Source of the DNA: Comamonas composti DSM 21721
GTDB taxonomy: Bacteria; Pseudomonadota; Gammaproteobacteria; Burkholderiales; Burkholderiaceae_C
DNA length: 64,000 nt
Direction: 5' to 3'
Assembly: GCF_000429845.1 (NCBI RefSeq)
Contig: NZ_AUCQ01000002.1
Coordinates: 248,001 to 312,000 of the forward strand
Shown: positions 1-10,138 of the stretch, piece by piece
Layout: each line of letters opens with the position of its first letter
Numbering within the stretch: the stretch's first letter is position 1
Program-made: the position numbers and the translations under genes
The notes under the pieces: generated by a model
What the model was told of the DNA's origin: nothing
The model's input: only the letters and a program-made list of their open reading frames with translations
Database searches by the model: none

Positions 1-462
1 AACGGCAAAGGCCTTGAGGTCGGCTTCCGGGGATTTGGCCTGGGGGTGGACCTCGGGGTAGGCGGCGGCCTCGATGTGAAACCAGTCGCCGAACTCTTCG
101 CGGATGAAGGCAATGAGATCGCTGGCGTAGTGAAACTCGCCGCCCAGGCCGTAGCCGCTGGGCAGGTCGCCGCGCAGCGCCACCAGGCGCTTGACGCCCA
201 TGGACTTGAGCTCGTCAAGCTCTGCTCTGACCTTGCCTCGGGTCGCACCCACGCAGGAAAAGTGCGAGGCCGCGCTCACGCCCTCTTTCTGGATATCCGC
301 CACCATGCCGAAGGTGCCGCTCTGCGTGGAGCCGCCGGCGCCATAGGTCACCGAGCAGAACTCGGGCCTGCGCGCATAAAGCTCCTGACGCACCTTGGCG
401 TGCCGGGCCGCGCCCTCGGGCGTCTTGGTCGGGAAAAATTCAAAGCTGATGGGCAAGCTCAT
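1..462 (-). CDS. metF: 5,10-methylenetetrahydrofolate reductase (partial, N-terminal 154 codons)
   Basis: MetF reduces 5,10-methylene-THF to 5-methyl-THF, the methyl donor for methionine synthesis, using FAD. The visible N-terminus reads MSLPISFEFFPTKTPEG, the SFEFFPPKT-type opening of the family, followed by SVTYGAGGS and LRGDLP, which are conserved active-site and flavin-site segments. The ATG at 462 is preceded by AAAGGTGG, a good ribosome binding site. The C-terminal half lies beyond the left edge of the window. It is the third gene of a minus-strand run with ahcY and tlyA. Cotranscription from the ahcY riboswitch promoter is inferred from spacing and shared strand. Confidence 0.95.
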   Translation of the reverse strand, partial: MSLPISFEFFPTKTPEGAARHAKVRQELYARRPEFCSVTYGAGGSTQSGTFGMVADIQKEGVSAASHFSCVGATRGKVRAELDELKSMGVKRLVALRGDLPSGYGLGGEFHYASDLIAFIREEFGDWFHIEAAAYPEVHPQAKSPEADLKAFAV

Positions 463-518
463 CAATACCACCTTTGATTCTTGAAAATGCCGGGGCCGGC
501 AGCGGCCCCGGTATGGGC

Positions 519-1682
519 TCAGGCGTTGCGCTTGCGCTGCTTTTGGCGCGCGGGCCCGGGCATGCCATCGCTCTCGCTTTCGTCGATCACGCGCTCGTTG
601 CGCTGCTCGCGCAGCACGGTGCGCGAAACCCGCTTGGGCGCGGCCGGCTGCTCGGGCAAGGGCAGGTCCACGGCAGCCGGCTCGGCCGCCTGCTGGGCAT
701 GGACGAAGAATTCATGGTTGCCGTCGCCGCCCTCGATGGGCGAATCCAGCCAGGCCTTGACCGTGAGCCCCAGCTCTTCCAGACAGGCGCGGATGCGTTG
801 CTCGACCTCGGCGAACAAGGCCTTGTCGCGCACGATGCCGCCCTTGCCCACCTGGCCTGGCTGCAGCTCGAACTGGGGCTTGACCAGCATCAGCAACTGC
901 CCATGGGGCTTGAGCAGGCGCGTGACGGCCGGCAGCACCAGGGTCAGGGAGATGAAGGACACATCGCCGGTCACGAAGTCGAACGCGGGCCGGATGTCCA
1001 CATCGGCGAACTCGGGCCTGCGCTTGCGCTCGGTGGCCAGCGTGCCCTCTTCGCGCGCACGCGCCTTGGCTGCGCGCTGGGCCTTGAAGTCCTCGATGTC
1101 CTGCTCCCTGGCATCGTGGCTGTCGTCGTATTCCTCGTCGATCAGGCCGCCGTTGCGCATCCAGGCATAAGGCGCCTGGGGCTGGGTCTCGTTGTCCTCG
1201 GGCTCTTCCTCCCAGCGCTCGGACAGCACTTCTTCGCAGGCATCGAGCAGATTGTCGGCCGTCATGGCGCGCGCATTCAGCCCTTCCACACAGACCACGC
1301 GCGCATCGGCACGCAGGCGCTCGTGCAGTTGGCCATGGCCCACGTCCACGCCAATCACCTGGGCGGCACCGGCCTGCAGCAGGCAATCGGTAAATCCGCC
1401 GGTGCTCTGGCCCACATCCAGGCAGCGCAGACCGGCGACCTTCAAACCCGTGGCCGCCAGCGCGCCTTCCAGCTTCAAGCCGCCGCGCGAGATGTACCTG
1501 GCCTCGGCCGCGTCCAGCAGTTGCAGCTCGGCGCCCGCAGGAATCTCATCGCCGTTCTTCACGACCTTCTTCCAGGGCGCCAGCGGCGTGAGCCGCCACT
1601 GCACACCGCTGGCAATCAGGCGCTGGGCCTGGGAGCGCGTGGCCGCATGGCCGGCCTCCACCAAAAATACATCTGCACGCAT
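519..1682 (-). CDS. tlyA: TlyA-family rRNA methyltransferase (hemolysin A family), with internal insertion
   Basis: Likely a SAM-dependent RNA 2'-O-methyltransferase of the TlyA/FtsJ class. The N-terminus (about residues 1-60) is an S4 RNA-binding domain beginning MRADVFLVEAGHAATRSQAQ. The Rossmann methyltransferase core shows YISRGGLKLEGAL, CLDVGQSTGGFTDCLL (SAM loop), VIGVDVGHGQL and, later, FVTGDVSFISL and LVKPQFEL. Odd features are its 387-residue length against roughly 250-280 in typical TlyA, an acidic then basic low-complexity insertion of about 70 residues after the LNARAMTADNL segment, and a basic C-terminal tail. It sits between ahcY and metF on the same strand, 56 bp before metF. 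Its start is 32 bp from hairpin repeat B1. RNA target not determinable here. Confidence 0.88.
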   Translation of the reverse strand: MRADVFLVEAGHAATRSQAQRLIASGVQWRLTPLAPWKKVVKNGDEIPAGAELQLLDAAEARYISRGGLKLEGALAATGLKVAGLRCLDVGQSTGGFTDCLLQAGAAQVIGVDVGHGQLHERLRADARVVCVEGLNARAMTADNLLDACEEVLSERWEEEPEDNETQPQAPYAWMRNGGLIDEEYDDSHDAREQDIEDFKAQRAAKARAREEGTLATERKRRPEFADVDIRPAFDFVTGDVSFISLTLVLPAVTRLLKPHGQLLMLVKPQFELQPGQVGKGGIVRDKALFAEVEQRIRACLEELGLTVKAWLDSPIEGGDGNHEFFVHAQQAAEPAAVDLPLPEQPAAPKRVSRTVLREQRNERVIDESESDGMPGPARQKQRKRNA

Positions 1683-1713
1683 AACCGGTCCTAGCCCAAT
1701 GCTCTTTATTTCA

Positions 1714-1792
1714 GGAGCTGCCAGCGCTTGTCATACAAGGATTTCAGATATGAATCATGCTGAAATCCAATGACAGCAAGCGCTACCAGCTA
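1714..1792. repeat. Family B hairpin repeat, copy 1
   Basis: Imperfect inverted repeat between ahcY and tlyA. The outer arms are AGCTGCCAGCGCTTG and CAAGCGCTACCAGCT; the inner arms are GGATTTCAG and CTGAAATCC. The same architecture recurs at 17055, 25308 and 40690. It would form a long stem in RNA on either strand and could attenuate or stabilise the ahcY-tlyA message. Confidence 0.85.
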
Positions 1793-1805
1793 TCAATACC
1801 GTTAA

Positions 1806-3236
<1,431 letters not shown>

Positions 3237-3309
3237 GGTTTTCTCCAAAAAATGAATGAAAAACCACGTTCTGCGGGGGACTTTGAATGGACCTCACCGC
3301 ACAGAAAGC

Positions 3310-3384
3310 GTGGGTGAGCGTCGTTGCAATTGAAATCCGAGCCTCACGCCCCGCTCACACTGGGGACGCTGCAACGCTCCTCGG
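3310..3384 (-). promoter_or_regulatory. SAH riboswitch
   Basis: On the minus strand the leader contains the blocks CCGAGGAGCGTTGCAGC, then GGCTCGG, then AACGACGCTCACC, in the order and spacing I know as the SAH riboswitch aptamer. CCGAG pairs with CTCGG (P1) and GAGCG with CGCTC across the core. It starts about 12 bases after a TATAAT box and lies 74 bases before the ahcY start codon. The class normally turns on ahcY and methionine-cycle genes when SAH is bound. Confidence 0.93.
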
Positions 3385-3394
3385 ACAGGCCGCA

Positions 3395-3400
3395 ATTATA
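3395..3400 (-). promoter_or_regulatory. -10 box of the ahcY promoter
   Basis: A perfect TATAAT on the minus strand, placed so that transcription would begin just before the riboswitch P1 stem. The hexamer 17 bp upstream is CTCGTC, a poor -35, so an activator or upstream element may help. The rest of the gap to kdpE (3401-3670) shows no gene I can support. Confidence 0.65.
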
Positions 3401-3670
3401 TGCCGCGGCCGGCACCCGACGAGGCCGGGAAAGGCCAGCTCATGCGGGCGCTTATCGGAGCTTGTCCGGCCCGGGTCTGGAGTAGGTCTTGAGGATTTGC
3501 TGAAATCTTGCGCAGGCCGGGCATTGGGCCGCGTGCTTGAGTCCTTCGCTGAGCGCCGTTTTGCACACGCACCCATTGCGCTGCAGCTCCCAAGGCCTTT
3601 GAAGCGCCGCTGGGCCGGACCGTGCACTCTGACCGGCATCGCCTTCGCCTCAGGCCTGGTGCTGCGCTGA

Positions 3671-4387
3671 TCAGCCCGCCAGCCCCACCAGGCGATAGCC
3701 CACTTGCAGCTCGGTGATCAAGTGCCTGGGCTGGGCCGGCTCGTCTTCGAGCTTGTGGCGCAGATTGGCCATGTGCACACGCAGATAGTGGGCGCGGTTC
3801 AGATATTCGGGGCCCCAGACCTGCAGCAGCAGCTGGCGCTGGGTCAGCACCCGGCCCTGGCCTGCTATCAGGGCCGAGAGCAGCCTGAACTCTATGGGCG
3901 TGAGGTGCACAGCCTGGCCCGCGCGCTGCACTTCGTGCGTGGCCAGGTCGACCGTTATGCTGCCAAAGCTGGCCCGGCTGCCCTGCGCGGGAGCGCCCAG
4001 CTGCTGGCGTCTGCGCAGCATGGCGCGCAGGCGTGCCAGCAGCTCGGGCACGCCAAAGGGCTTGGTCAGATAGTCGTCGGCGCCTGCATCCAGGGCGGCC
4101 ACCTTTTCCTGCTCGTGCTCGCGCGCCGAGAGCACGAGCACGGGCATGGAGGACCAGGCGCGCAGCTCGGCCAGCACCTGCTTGCCATCGGCATCGGGCA
4201 GGCCCAGGTCGAGGATCAGCAGATCGGGCTGGCGGCTCGCGGCCTCGATGAGGGCGCGGCGCGCGGTCTCGGCCTCGAAGACCTGCCAGCCTTCGTCCTC
4301 CAGCACCAAGCGCACGAAGCGGCGAATGCTGGCATCGTCCTCGACAAGCAGGATGCGGGCTGCGGTCTGGCCGCTTGAAGACTCCAT
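3671..4387 (-). CDS. kdpE: KdpE response regulator (OmpR family)
   Basis: Transcription factor of the KdpD/KdpE two-component system that activates kdp when K+ is limiting. The receiver domain (residues about 10-125) shows the acidic pair in LLVEDDAS, the phospho-acceptor Asp60 in LLILDLGLPDADG, and the conserved lysine in YLTKPFG. The C-terminal winged helix (about 135-235) has LTPIEFRLLSALIAGQGRVLTQ and RVHMANLRHKLE, typical of OmpR/KdpE. It is last in the kdp operon, nine bases after kdpD, so translation is probably coupled. Confidence 0.96.
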   Translation of the reverse strand: MESSSGQTAARILLVEDDASIRRFVRLVLEDEGWQVFEAETARRALIEAASRQPDLLILDLGLPDADGKQVLAELRAWSSMPVLVLSAREHEQEKVAALDAGADDYLTKPFGVPELLARLRAMLRRRQQLGAPAQGSRASFGSITVDLATHEVQRAGQAVHLTPIEFRLLSALIAGQGRVLTQRQLLLQVWGPEYLNRAHYLRVHMANLRHKLEDEPAQPRHLITELQVGYRLVGLAG

Positions 4388-4396
4388 GGGCGAACT

Positions 4397-7096
4397 CTAA
4401 TCCATGGGCGGCGGCTCGCCCACGGGTAGATGGATCACGAACTCCGTGCCCGGCCCAGGCTCGGCCGCCATGGCCTTGATGCGCCCGCCATGGGCCTCGA
4501 CGATGCGCCGCGCCAACGCCAGCCCCAGGCCTATGCCCGAGACCGTGGATTCGGCCTGCCCGCGCGTGAACGGCTCGAACAGGCTCTCCGCCACAAGACC
4601 GGCGGGCAGGCCCGGCCCCTGATCGCGCAGGCCCAGCCTGAGCTCGGCGCCTTCGACACACGCGCCTATGTGCAGCCCCGTGCCCGGCGACGTGTACTTG
4701 ACCGCGTTGTCCAGCAGATTCACGAGCACGCGCTCCATGAGCAGGCCGTCGAGCTTGAGCAGGGGCAGGTCGGCGGGCAGATCGGTGCTCACGGTGCGCC
4801 CCGCAAGACTGGTCTTCATCTGGCGCAAGGCGCTGCCCACGACCTCGTCCAGCGGCAGCCACTCATGGCGCAGATGCACACCGCCCTGCTGCAGACGCGC
4901 CATGTCCAGCAGGTTCTCCACAAGCTGGCGCATGGCCTGGGCCTGGTGCTGGATCTGGGCCAGCATCTCGGCCGCCCCCTCCTTGCCCGCATGGCGCTGG
5001 GCGGCCTCGGCGGCGCCGAGAATCGTGGTCAGCGGCGTGCGCAGATCATGGGAGACGGCCGCGAGCAGGGTATTGCGCATGCGCTCGCCCTCCATGGCCA
5101 GTTGGGTCTGCTGGGCCACGGCCACGAAGTGCAGCCTCTCCAGCGCCAGCGCCACCTGGCTTGCGCAGGCCTCAAGCAGACGCTGCTCCTCGGGCACGTC
5201 CAGGTGCCCTGGCTGCTGCAGTTGCAGCACCAGCACACCGCGCATGTGCACGGGCGCGGCCAGCGGCACATAGCGGGCCGGCGCCGCAGGCAGCGTGTCC
5301 GTGCCTTGGCCCGCATGCCGGCCATGGTCCATGACCCAGCGTGCAATGCTTTCGTCCACCACGCAGAGGCTGCCCGGGGCCAGCTCCAGGGCCTCGCTGT
5401 CATCGGCCAGCATGAGGGCGGCCTGGGCATGGAACACGCCGGACACCGTGCCCAGCGCGATCTGCACGACCTGCTCCCGGGTCAGGGCCGCAGACAGGTC
5501 GCGCGCCAACCTTGCGAGAGCGCCCGCGCGACGCTCGCGCTCGGCGGCCACGCGCGCCTCATGACGCAGCCTGGCCATGAGCTGGCCGCAGACCAGGGCC
5601 ACGCCCAGCATCAGCGAAAAGGTGAACAGGTATTGGGTGTCGTTGACGTGAAACGAATCGCGCGGCGGCACGAAAAAGAAATCAAAGCACAGCACGGACA
5701 GCAGCGCCGCCCAGGCCCCGGGGCCGCGCCCCCAGCGCAGGGCCGAGAGCACGACGACCAGCAGGAACAGCATGACCACGTTGGCCGGCTCGAACACGCG
5801 CATCAGCAGCTCGGCCAGGAGCGTGGCCGCAAGACAGGCCAGGGTCGCTCCCAGATAGCCCTGCCAGGCCAGGCTTGCGGCCTTTTCCACGGATACGAGC
5901 GGCAGCTCGCCGCGCACGCTTTTCTGCCCGCCGGCAAGCACCAGCACCTCCATGTCGGGATGCAGGCGCGCCAGGCGGTCGGGCAGGCTGGCCGTCCACC
6001 AGCGCCAGGGCGACCACGGCGGGCGCGGGGGCTGAGCCAGCACCAGGCGGCTGGCATTGCGCTCACGCGCAAACGCCACCAGGGCCTGGGCCACGTCGGC
6101 ACCGGGCAGGGTCACGGTCTCGGCGCCCAGGCGTGCAGCCAGGGCCAGGGTTCTGAGCAGGGCCGCCTGGGCACTGCGCGGCCGGTGCTGGCGCTGCGGC
6201 GCGTCCACATAGGCCACAATCCAGTCCGCATCCAGCCTGCGCACCATGCGTGCCACCTGGCGCACCAGGGCATCGTCGCCCGCGCGCCCGGCCACGGCGA
6301 CCAGCAGGCGCTCGCGCGCGGGCCAGACCTCGCCTATGGCGCGCTCGCGCCGGTAATCGCGCATGTCCTCGTCCACACGGTCGGCCGTGCGGCGCAGCGC
6401 CAGCTCGCGCAGGGCCAGCAGATTGCCCAGACGAAAAAAGCTGTGCGAGGCGCGCTCGGCCTGATCCGGGGCATAGACCTTGCCGCTTTTGAGACGGCGC
6501 AGCAGCTCCTCGGGCGGAATGTCCACGACCACGACCTCGTCGGCCTCGTCGAACATCTGGTCTGGCACGGTTTCATGCACCTTGATGCCCACGATGCCTG
6601 CCACCACGTCGTTGAGGCTCTCCAGATGCTGGACGTTGAGCGTGGTCCAGACGCTGATGCCCGCATCCAGCAGCTCCCGCACATCCTGCCAGCGCTTTGG
6701 GTGGCGCGAGCCGGCCACATTGCTGTGGGCCAGCTCGTCGAGCAGCAGCACGTCCGGGGCGCGTGCCAGCGCCGCATCCAGGTCGAACTCGGCCAGTTGC
6801 CGCCCCTGGTAGGCCAGCGCGCGGCGCGGCAGCAACTCCAGGCCCTGGAGCTGCTGCGCGGTCTCGGCGCGGTCATGGGTTTCCACCAGGCCGACGAGAA
6901 CACTGCGCCCGCCTTGCCGTTCGCGCTGGGCTGCGGCCAGCATCGCATAGGTCTTGCCCACGCCGGCGTTGGAGCCGAAGTAGATGCGCAGCCTGCCGCG
7001 TGCGGCCTGCTTTTGCTCGGCCTGCAGCTGGGCCACCAGGGCATCGGGATCGGGGCGCCCGGGCAGGGCAGAGACAGGGCTGGTGTTCACGGCCAT
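4397..7096 (-). CDS. kdpD: KdpD sensor histidine kinase
   Basis: Membrane kinase/phosphatase that senses K+ limitation and phosphorylates KdpE. Domains in order: N-terminal KdpD ATP-binding domain with Walker A GSNAGVGKT (residues 41-49) and LLDELAHSN; a USP-like region ending near residue 380; four closely spaced membrane segments at about 405-510; a GAF-like region; the dimerisation/phospho-acceptor H-box AVSHDLRTPLTTI near residue 680; and the HATPase domain with LLDNAVKYT, LRDQGPGLP and GIGLGLALAR. The length (899) is normal. It follows kdpB after 22 bases and is nine bases from kdpE, in one transcription unit. Confidence 0.97.
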   Translation of the reverse strand: MAVNTSPVSALPGRPDPDALVAQLQAEQKQAARGRLRIYFGSNAGVGKTYAMLAAAQRERQGGRSVLVGLVETHDRAETAQQLQGLELLPRRALAYQGRQLAEFDLDAALARAPDVLLLDELAHSNVAGSRHPKRWQDVRELLDAGISVWTTLNVQHLESLNDVVAGIVGIKVHETVPDQMFDEADEVVVVDIPPEELLRRLKSGKVYAPDQAERASHSFFRLGNLLALRELALRRTADRVDEDMRDYRRERAIGEVWPARERLLVAVAGRAGDDALVRQVARMVRRLDADWIVAYVDAPQRQHRPRSAQAALLRTLALAARLGAETVTLPGADVAQALVAFARERNASRLVLAQPPRPPWSPWRWWTASLPDRLARLHPDMEVLVLAGGQKSVRGELPLVSVEKAASLAWQGYLGATLACLAATLLAELLMRVFEPANVVMLFLLVVVLSALRWGRGPGAWAALLSVLCFDFFFVPPRDSFHVNDTQYLFTFSLMLGVALVCGQLMARLRHEARVAAERERRAGALARLARDLSAALTREQVVQIALGTVSGVFHAQAALMLADDSEALELAPGSLCVVDESIARWVMDHGRHAGQGTDTLPAAPARYVPLAAPVHMRGVLVLQLQQPGHLDVPEEQRLLEACASQVALALERLHFVAVAQQTQLAMEGERMRNTLLAAVSHDLRTPLTTILGAAEAAQRHAGKEGAAEMLAQIQHQAQAMRQLVENLLDMARLQQGGVHLRHEWLPLDEVVGSALRQMKTSLAGRTVSTDLPADLPLLKLDGLLMERVLVNLLDNAVKYTSPGTGLHIGACVEGAELRLGLRDQGPGLPAGLVAESLFEPFTRGQAESTVSGIGLGLALARRIVEAHGGRIKAMAAEPGPGTEFVIHLPVGEPPPMD

Positions 7097-7118
7097 GGTC
7101 CAGCCATTTTCTCTGGTT

Positions 7119-9200
7119 TCAGGCCCATGCCAGGCCCAGGGCCGTCAGCAAGAGATCGATGAGCTTGATGCCCGCAAATGGCACGACGAGGCCGCCCAGC
7201 CCATAGATCAGCAGATTGCGCCGCAGCAGCGCGGCCGCGCCCAGCGCGCGGTACGTGACGCCGCGCAAGGCCAGGGGAATCAAGCAGATGATGATGAGGG
7301 CATTGAAGATCACGGCACTCACAATCGCCGACTCCGGGCTTGCCAGATGCATGATGTTGAGGGCTGCGAGCTGCGGATAAGTGCCCACAAAAGCGGCCGG
7401 GATGATGGCGAAATACTTGGCCACATCGTTGGCAATGCTGAAGGTGGTCAGCGCGCCGCGCGTCATCAGCATCTGCTTGCCGGTTTCCACCACCTCGATG
7501 AGCTTGGTCGGGTCGCTGTCCAGGTCCACCATGTTGCCGGCTTCCTTGGCGGCCTGGGTGCCGCTGTTCATGGCCACGGCCACATCGGCCTGGGCCAGGG
7601 CAGGCGCGTCGTTGGTGCCGTCGCCGGTCATGGCCACCAGCCGGCCAGCAGCCTGGTGCTCGCGTATCAGGGCCAGCTTGTCCTCGGGCCTGGCCTCGGC
7701 CAGGTAGTCGTCCACCCCGGCCTCGGCGGCAATGGCGGCGGCCGTCAGCGGGTTGTCGCCCGTGACCATGACCGTCTGGATGCCCATGCGGCGCAGCTCG
7801 GCAAAGCGCTCGCGCATGCCGGGTTTGACAATGTCCTTGAGCTCGATCACGCCCAGCACCCTGGCGCCGTCGCTCACCACCAAGGGCGTGCTGCCCTTGC
7901 GCGAGACCGCGTCCACCGCCTGCTGCACCGGCGCGGGGAAGCTGCCGCCCAGGGCCTCGACATGGCGGCGCACCGCATCGGCCGCGCCCTTGCGCAGGCT
8001 GCGCAGGCCCTGGGGCGTCTGCAGGTCCACGCCGCTCATGCGGGTCTGGGCCGTGAAGGGCACAAACTCGGCCTGCAGCTCTGCGCTGCTGCGCTCGGGC
8101 AGGCCGTGGCGTTCCCGGGCCAGGGCCACCACGCTGCGTCCTTCAGGGGTTTCATCGGCCAGCGAGGCCAGTTGCGCCGCCTCGGCCAGTTGGGCCGGTG
8201 TCACGCCGGGGGTGGCAAAGAATTCGCTGGCCTGGCGGTTGCCCAGGGTGATGGTGCCGGTCTTGTCCAGCAGCAGCACGTCCACATCGCCTGCGGCCTC
8301 CACGGCGCGGCCCGAGGTGGCAATCACATTCGCCTGCATCATGCGGCTCATGCCGGCCACGCCAATGGCCGACAGCAGGCCGCCAATGGTGGTGGGAATC
8401 AGGCAGACCAGCAAGGCGACCAGCACGGTCAGACTCACGACCTGGCCGCTGCCGGCCTGCTCCACCGCAAAGACCGAATAAGGCCGCAGCGTGACGATGA
8501 CCAACAGAAACAGCAGCGTCAGCCCGACCAGCAGAATGCTCAGCGCGCGCTCGTTGGGCGTCTTCTGGCGGCTGGCCGATTCCACCATGGCAATCATGCG
8601 GTCCAGAAACGACTCGCCGGGATTGACCGTGATCTCGACCACCAGCCAGTCCGAGAGCACGCGCGTGCCGCCCGTGACCGAGGAGAAGTCGCCTCCAGCC
8701 TCGCGGATCACGGGTGCGGACTCGCCCGTGATCGCGCTTTCGTCCACCGAGGCCAGGCCTTCGATCACCGTGCCGTCCAGCGGAATCAGCTCACCGGCCT
8801 CGACCAGCACCCACATGCCGCAGCGAAGATCGCTGGACGACACGGACGAGCAGCGGCTCTGGTAGCCGGGCTGCTCCAGCTTCCTGGCCATGGTGCTGCG
8901 CTTCATGCTGCGCAGGCTGGCCGCCTGGGCGCGGCTGCGGCCCTCGGCCAGGGCCTCGGCAAAGTTGGCGAACAGCACCGTGAACCACAGCCACAGCGCA
9001 ATCGCGAGGATGAAGCCGGGCCCTGCCTCGCTCTCGCCTGCGAGCGCCATCAGCCACAGCAAGCTGGTGAACAGCGCGCCCAGATAGACCACGAACATCA
9101 CGGGGTTGCGCCACTGGGCGCGTGGCGAGAGTCTGGCCAGCGCATCGCACAAGGCCTGGCCCAGCAGCGCGGCATCGAACACGGAAAAGGACTTGCGCAT
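7119..9200 (-). CDS. kdpB: KdpB, K+-transporting P-type ATPase catalytic subunit
   Basis: P-type ATPase subunit that energises K+ import by KdpFABC in the inner membrane. It shows the actuator motif [10 protein letters not shown], the phosphorylation loop [13 protein letters not shown] (Asp near residue 313), [12 protein letters not shown], and the hinge [26 protein letters not shown], plus about seven hydrophobic segments. The length (693) is usual. The start codon is only three bases after the kdpC stop, and its GGGGAG ribosome site overlaps the kdpC end, so the two are translationally linked. The order is odd: kdpB follows kdpC here rather than kdpA. Confidence 0.98.
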   Translation of the reverse strand: MRKSFSVFDAALLGQALCDALARLSPRAQWRNPVMFVVYLGALFTSLLWLMALAGESEAGPGFILAIALWLWFTVLFANFAEALAEGRSRAQAASLRSMKRSTMARKLEQPGYQSRCSSVSSSDLRCGMWVLVEAGELIPLDGTVIEGLASVDESAITGESAPVIREAGGDFSSVTGGTRVLSDWLVVEITVNPGESFLDRMIAMVESASRQKTPNERALSILLVGLTLLFLLVIVTLRPYSVFAVEQAGSGQVVSLTVLVALLVCLIPTTIGGLLSAIGVAGMSRMMQANVIATSGRAVEAAGDVDVLLLDKTGTITLGNRQASEFFATPGVTPAQLAEAAQLASLADETPEGRSVVALARERHGLPERSSAELQAEFVPFTAQTRMSGVDLQTPQGLRSLRKGAADAVRRHVEALGGSFPAPVQQAVDAVSRKGSTPLVVSDGARVLGVIELKDIVKPGMRERFAELRRMGIQTVMVTGDNPLTAAAIAAEAGVDDYLAEARPEDKLALIREHQAAGRLVAMTGDGTNDAPALAQADVAVAMNSGTQAAKEAGNMVDLDSDPTKLIEVVETGKQMLMTRGALTTFSIANDVAKYFAIIPAAFVGTYPQLAALNIMHLASPESAIVSAVIFNALIIICLIPLALRGVTYRALGAAALLRRNLLIYGLGGLVVPFAGIKLIDLLLTALGLAWA

Positions 9201-9203
9201 GGT

Positions 9204-9929
9204 TTACTCCCCTGCCCCTGTCACATGGCGGGCCCCAGACCCGGACATGCGCTCGGACAAATCGTCGAGCGCCAGATTGAGCTGCAGCACGTTGACCCTG
9301 GGCTCTCCCAGAAGGCCTAGCGTGCGCGGCTCCACCTGCTGATCCACCAAGACCTGAACCCGGCTTTTCGCCAGGCCGCGCTCACGCGCCACGCGCGCCA
9401 GCTGCAGCCTGGCATTGGCCACCGAGATATGCGGATCCAGCCCCGAGGCCGAGGCCGTGACCGCATCCACGGGCACCAGGGCCTGGGGCTCCAGCCCGTT
9501 GAGCTTGCGATAGGCGACCACGCGCGCAGCCACGGCTTCGGCCAGGGCCTTGTTCGTGGGCCCCAGATTGCTGGCGCCCGACAGCGCCGCGTTATAGGGA
9601 GAAGCCTGCATCGCCCCGGGATTTTGCGCATCGACGGCCAGAGTCGCACTGGGCCGGCCCTGGAAATAGCGCGAGGATGAAAAGCCCTGGCCCAGCAGCG
9701 CCGAGCCCACGATCCAGCCCTGGCGCTCCATGAAGCTGCCATTGGCCTGATCTGGAAAAAGGCCCTGGGCCAGCAGCGTGGTCAGCAACGGATAGCCCAG
9801 GCCCGTGGCCACGGCCACCACAAGCGCCAGGCGCAGGCTGCTGCCCAGCAGGGAGACCGGGCCCTCGGCCCGGAGCAGATCGCCCGGTGCGCAAACAGAC
9901 ACAGAGCCGGAAATATCTTTTGTATTCAT
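9204..9929 (-). CDS. kdpC: KdpC, K+-transporting ATPase subunit C
   Basis: Periplasm-facing single-span subunit of KdpFABC. After a cytoplasmic N-terminus of about 30 residues comes the membrane segment LGSSLRLALVVAVATGLGYPLLTTLLAQGL, and then KdpC signatures: SALLGQGFSSSRYFQGRPSA, YNAALSGASNLGPTN, DAVTASASGLDPHIS and NALQ-type VNVLQLNLALDD. At 241 residues it is longer than the roughly 190-200 typical of the family, through both ends. AGGAG lies eight bases before the ATG. It is separated from kdpA by about 206 bp that carries a family A repeat end, and it precedes kdpB, the reverse of the canonical order. Confidence 0.95.
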   Translation of the reverse strand: MNTKDISGSVSVCAPGDLLRAEGPVSLLGSSLRLALVVAVATGLGYPLLTTLLAQGLFPDQANGSFMERQGWIVGSALLGQGFSSSRYFQGRPSATLAVDAQNPGAMQASPYNAALSGASNLGPTNKALAEAVAARVVAYRKLNGLEPQALVPVDAVTASASGLDPHISVANARLQLARVARERGLAKSRVQVLVDQQVEPRTLGLLGEPRVNVLQLNLALDDLSERMSGSGARHVTGAGE

Positions 9930-10101
9930 GGATCGAACTCCTGCTTCAGCAGTTCATTGCGCTTGCAGCGCATAAAAAACCGAGTCAACAAAGATCAGAG
10001 AAAGCCAGCGAGAACGGCCCAGCGCTTGCGAGACTCAAGGCCTGTGAAACTGGCGCCGACAAAAGCCAGAGACGCCGAGCAAGAACCGCCCCGCAGCGAG
10101 G

Positions 10102-10138
10102 GCGGCGCGCCCGCGTAGAGAGCGTGAACACGCTCTTA
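10102..10138. repeat. Family A right-end fragment overlapping the kdpA stop
   Basis: GCGTAGAGAGCGTGAACACGCTC followed by TTA matches the right end of the family A elements. The flanking TTA (10136-10138) is, on the minus strand, the TAA stop of kdpA. GAGCGTG and CACGCTC can form a hairpin in the kdpA-kdpC intergenic RNA. No left end is seen. Confidence 0.7.

Noticed and set aside
474-1694. 406-codon plus-strand frame opposite tlyA
   Set aside because: Antisense shadow; tlyA on the minus strand has S4 and methyltransferase motifs.
4430-7162. Long plus-strand open frame (910 codons) opposite kdpD
   Set aside because: It is antisense to a fully convincing kdpD, has His/Gln/Ala-rich shadow composition and no family character; high GC keeps antisense frames open.
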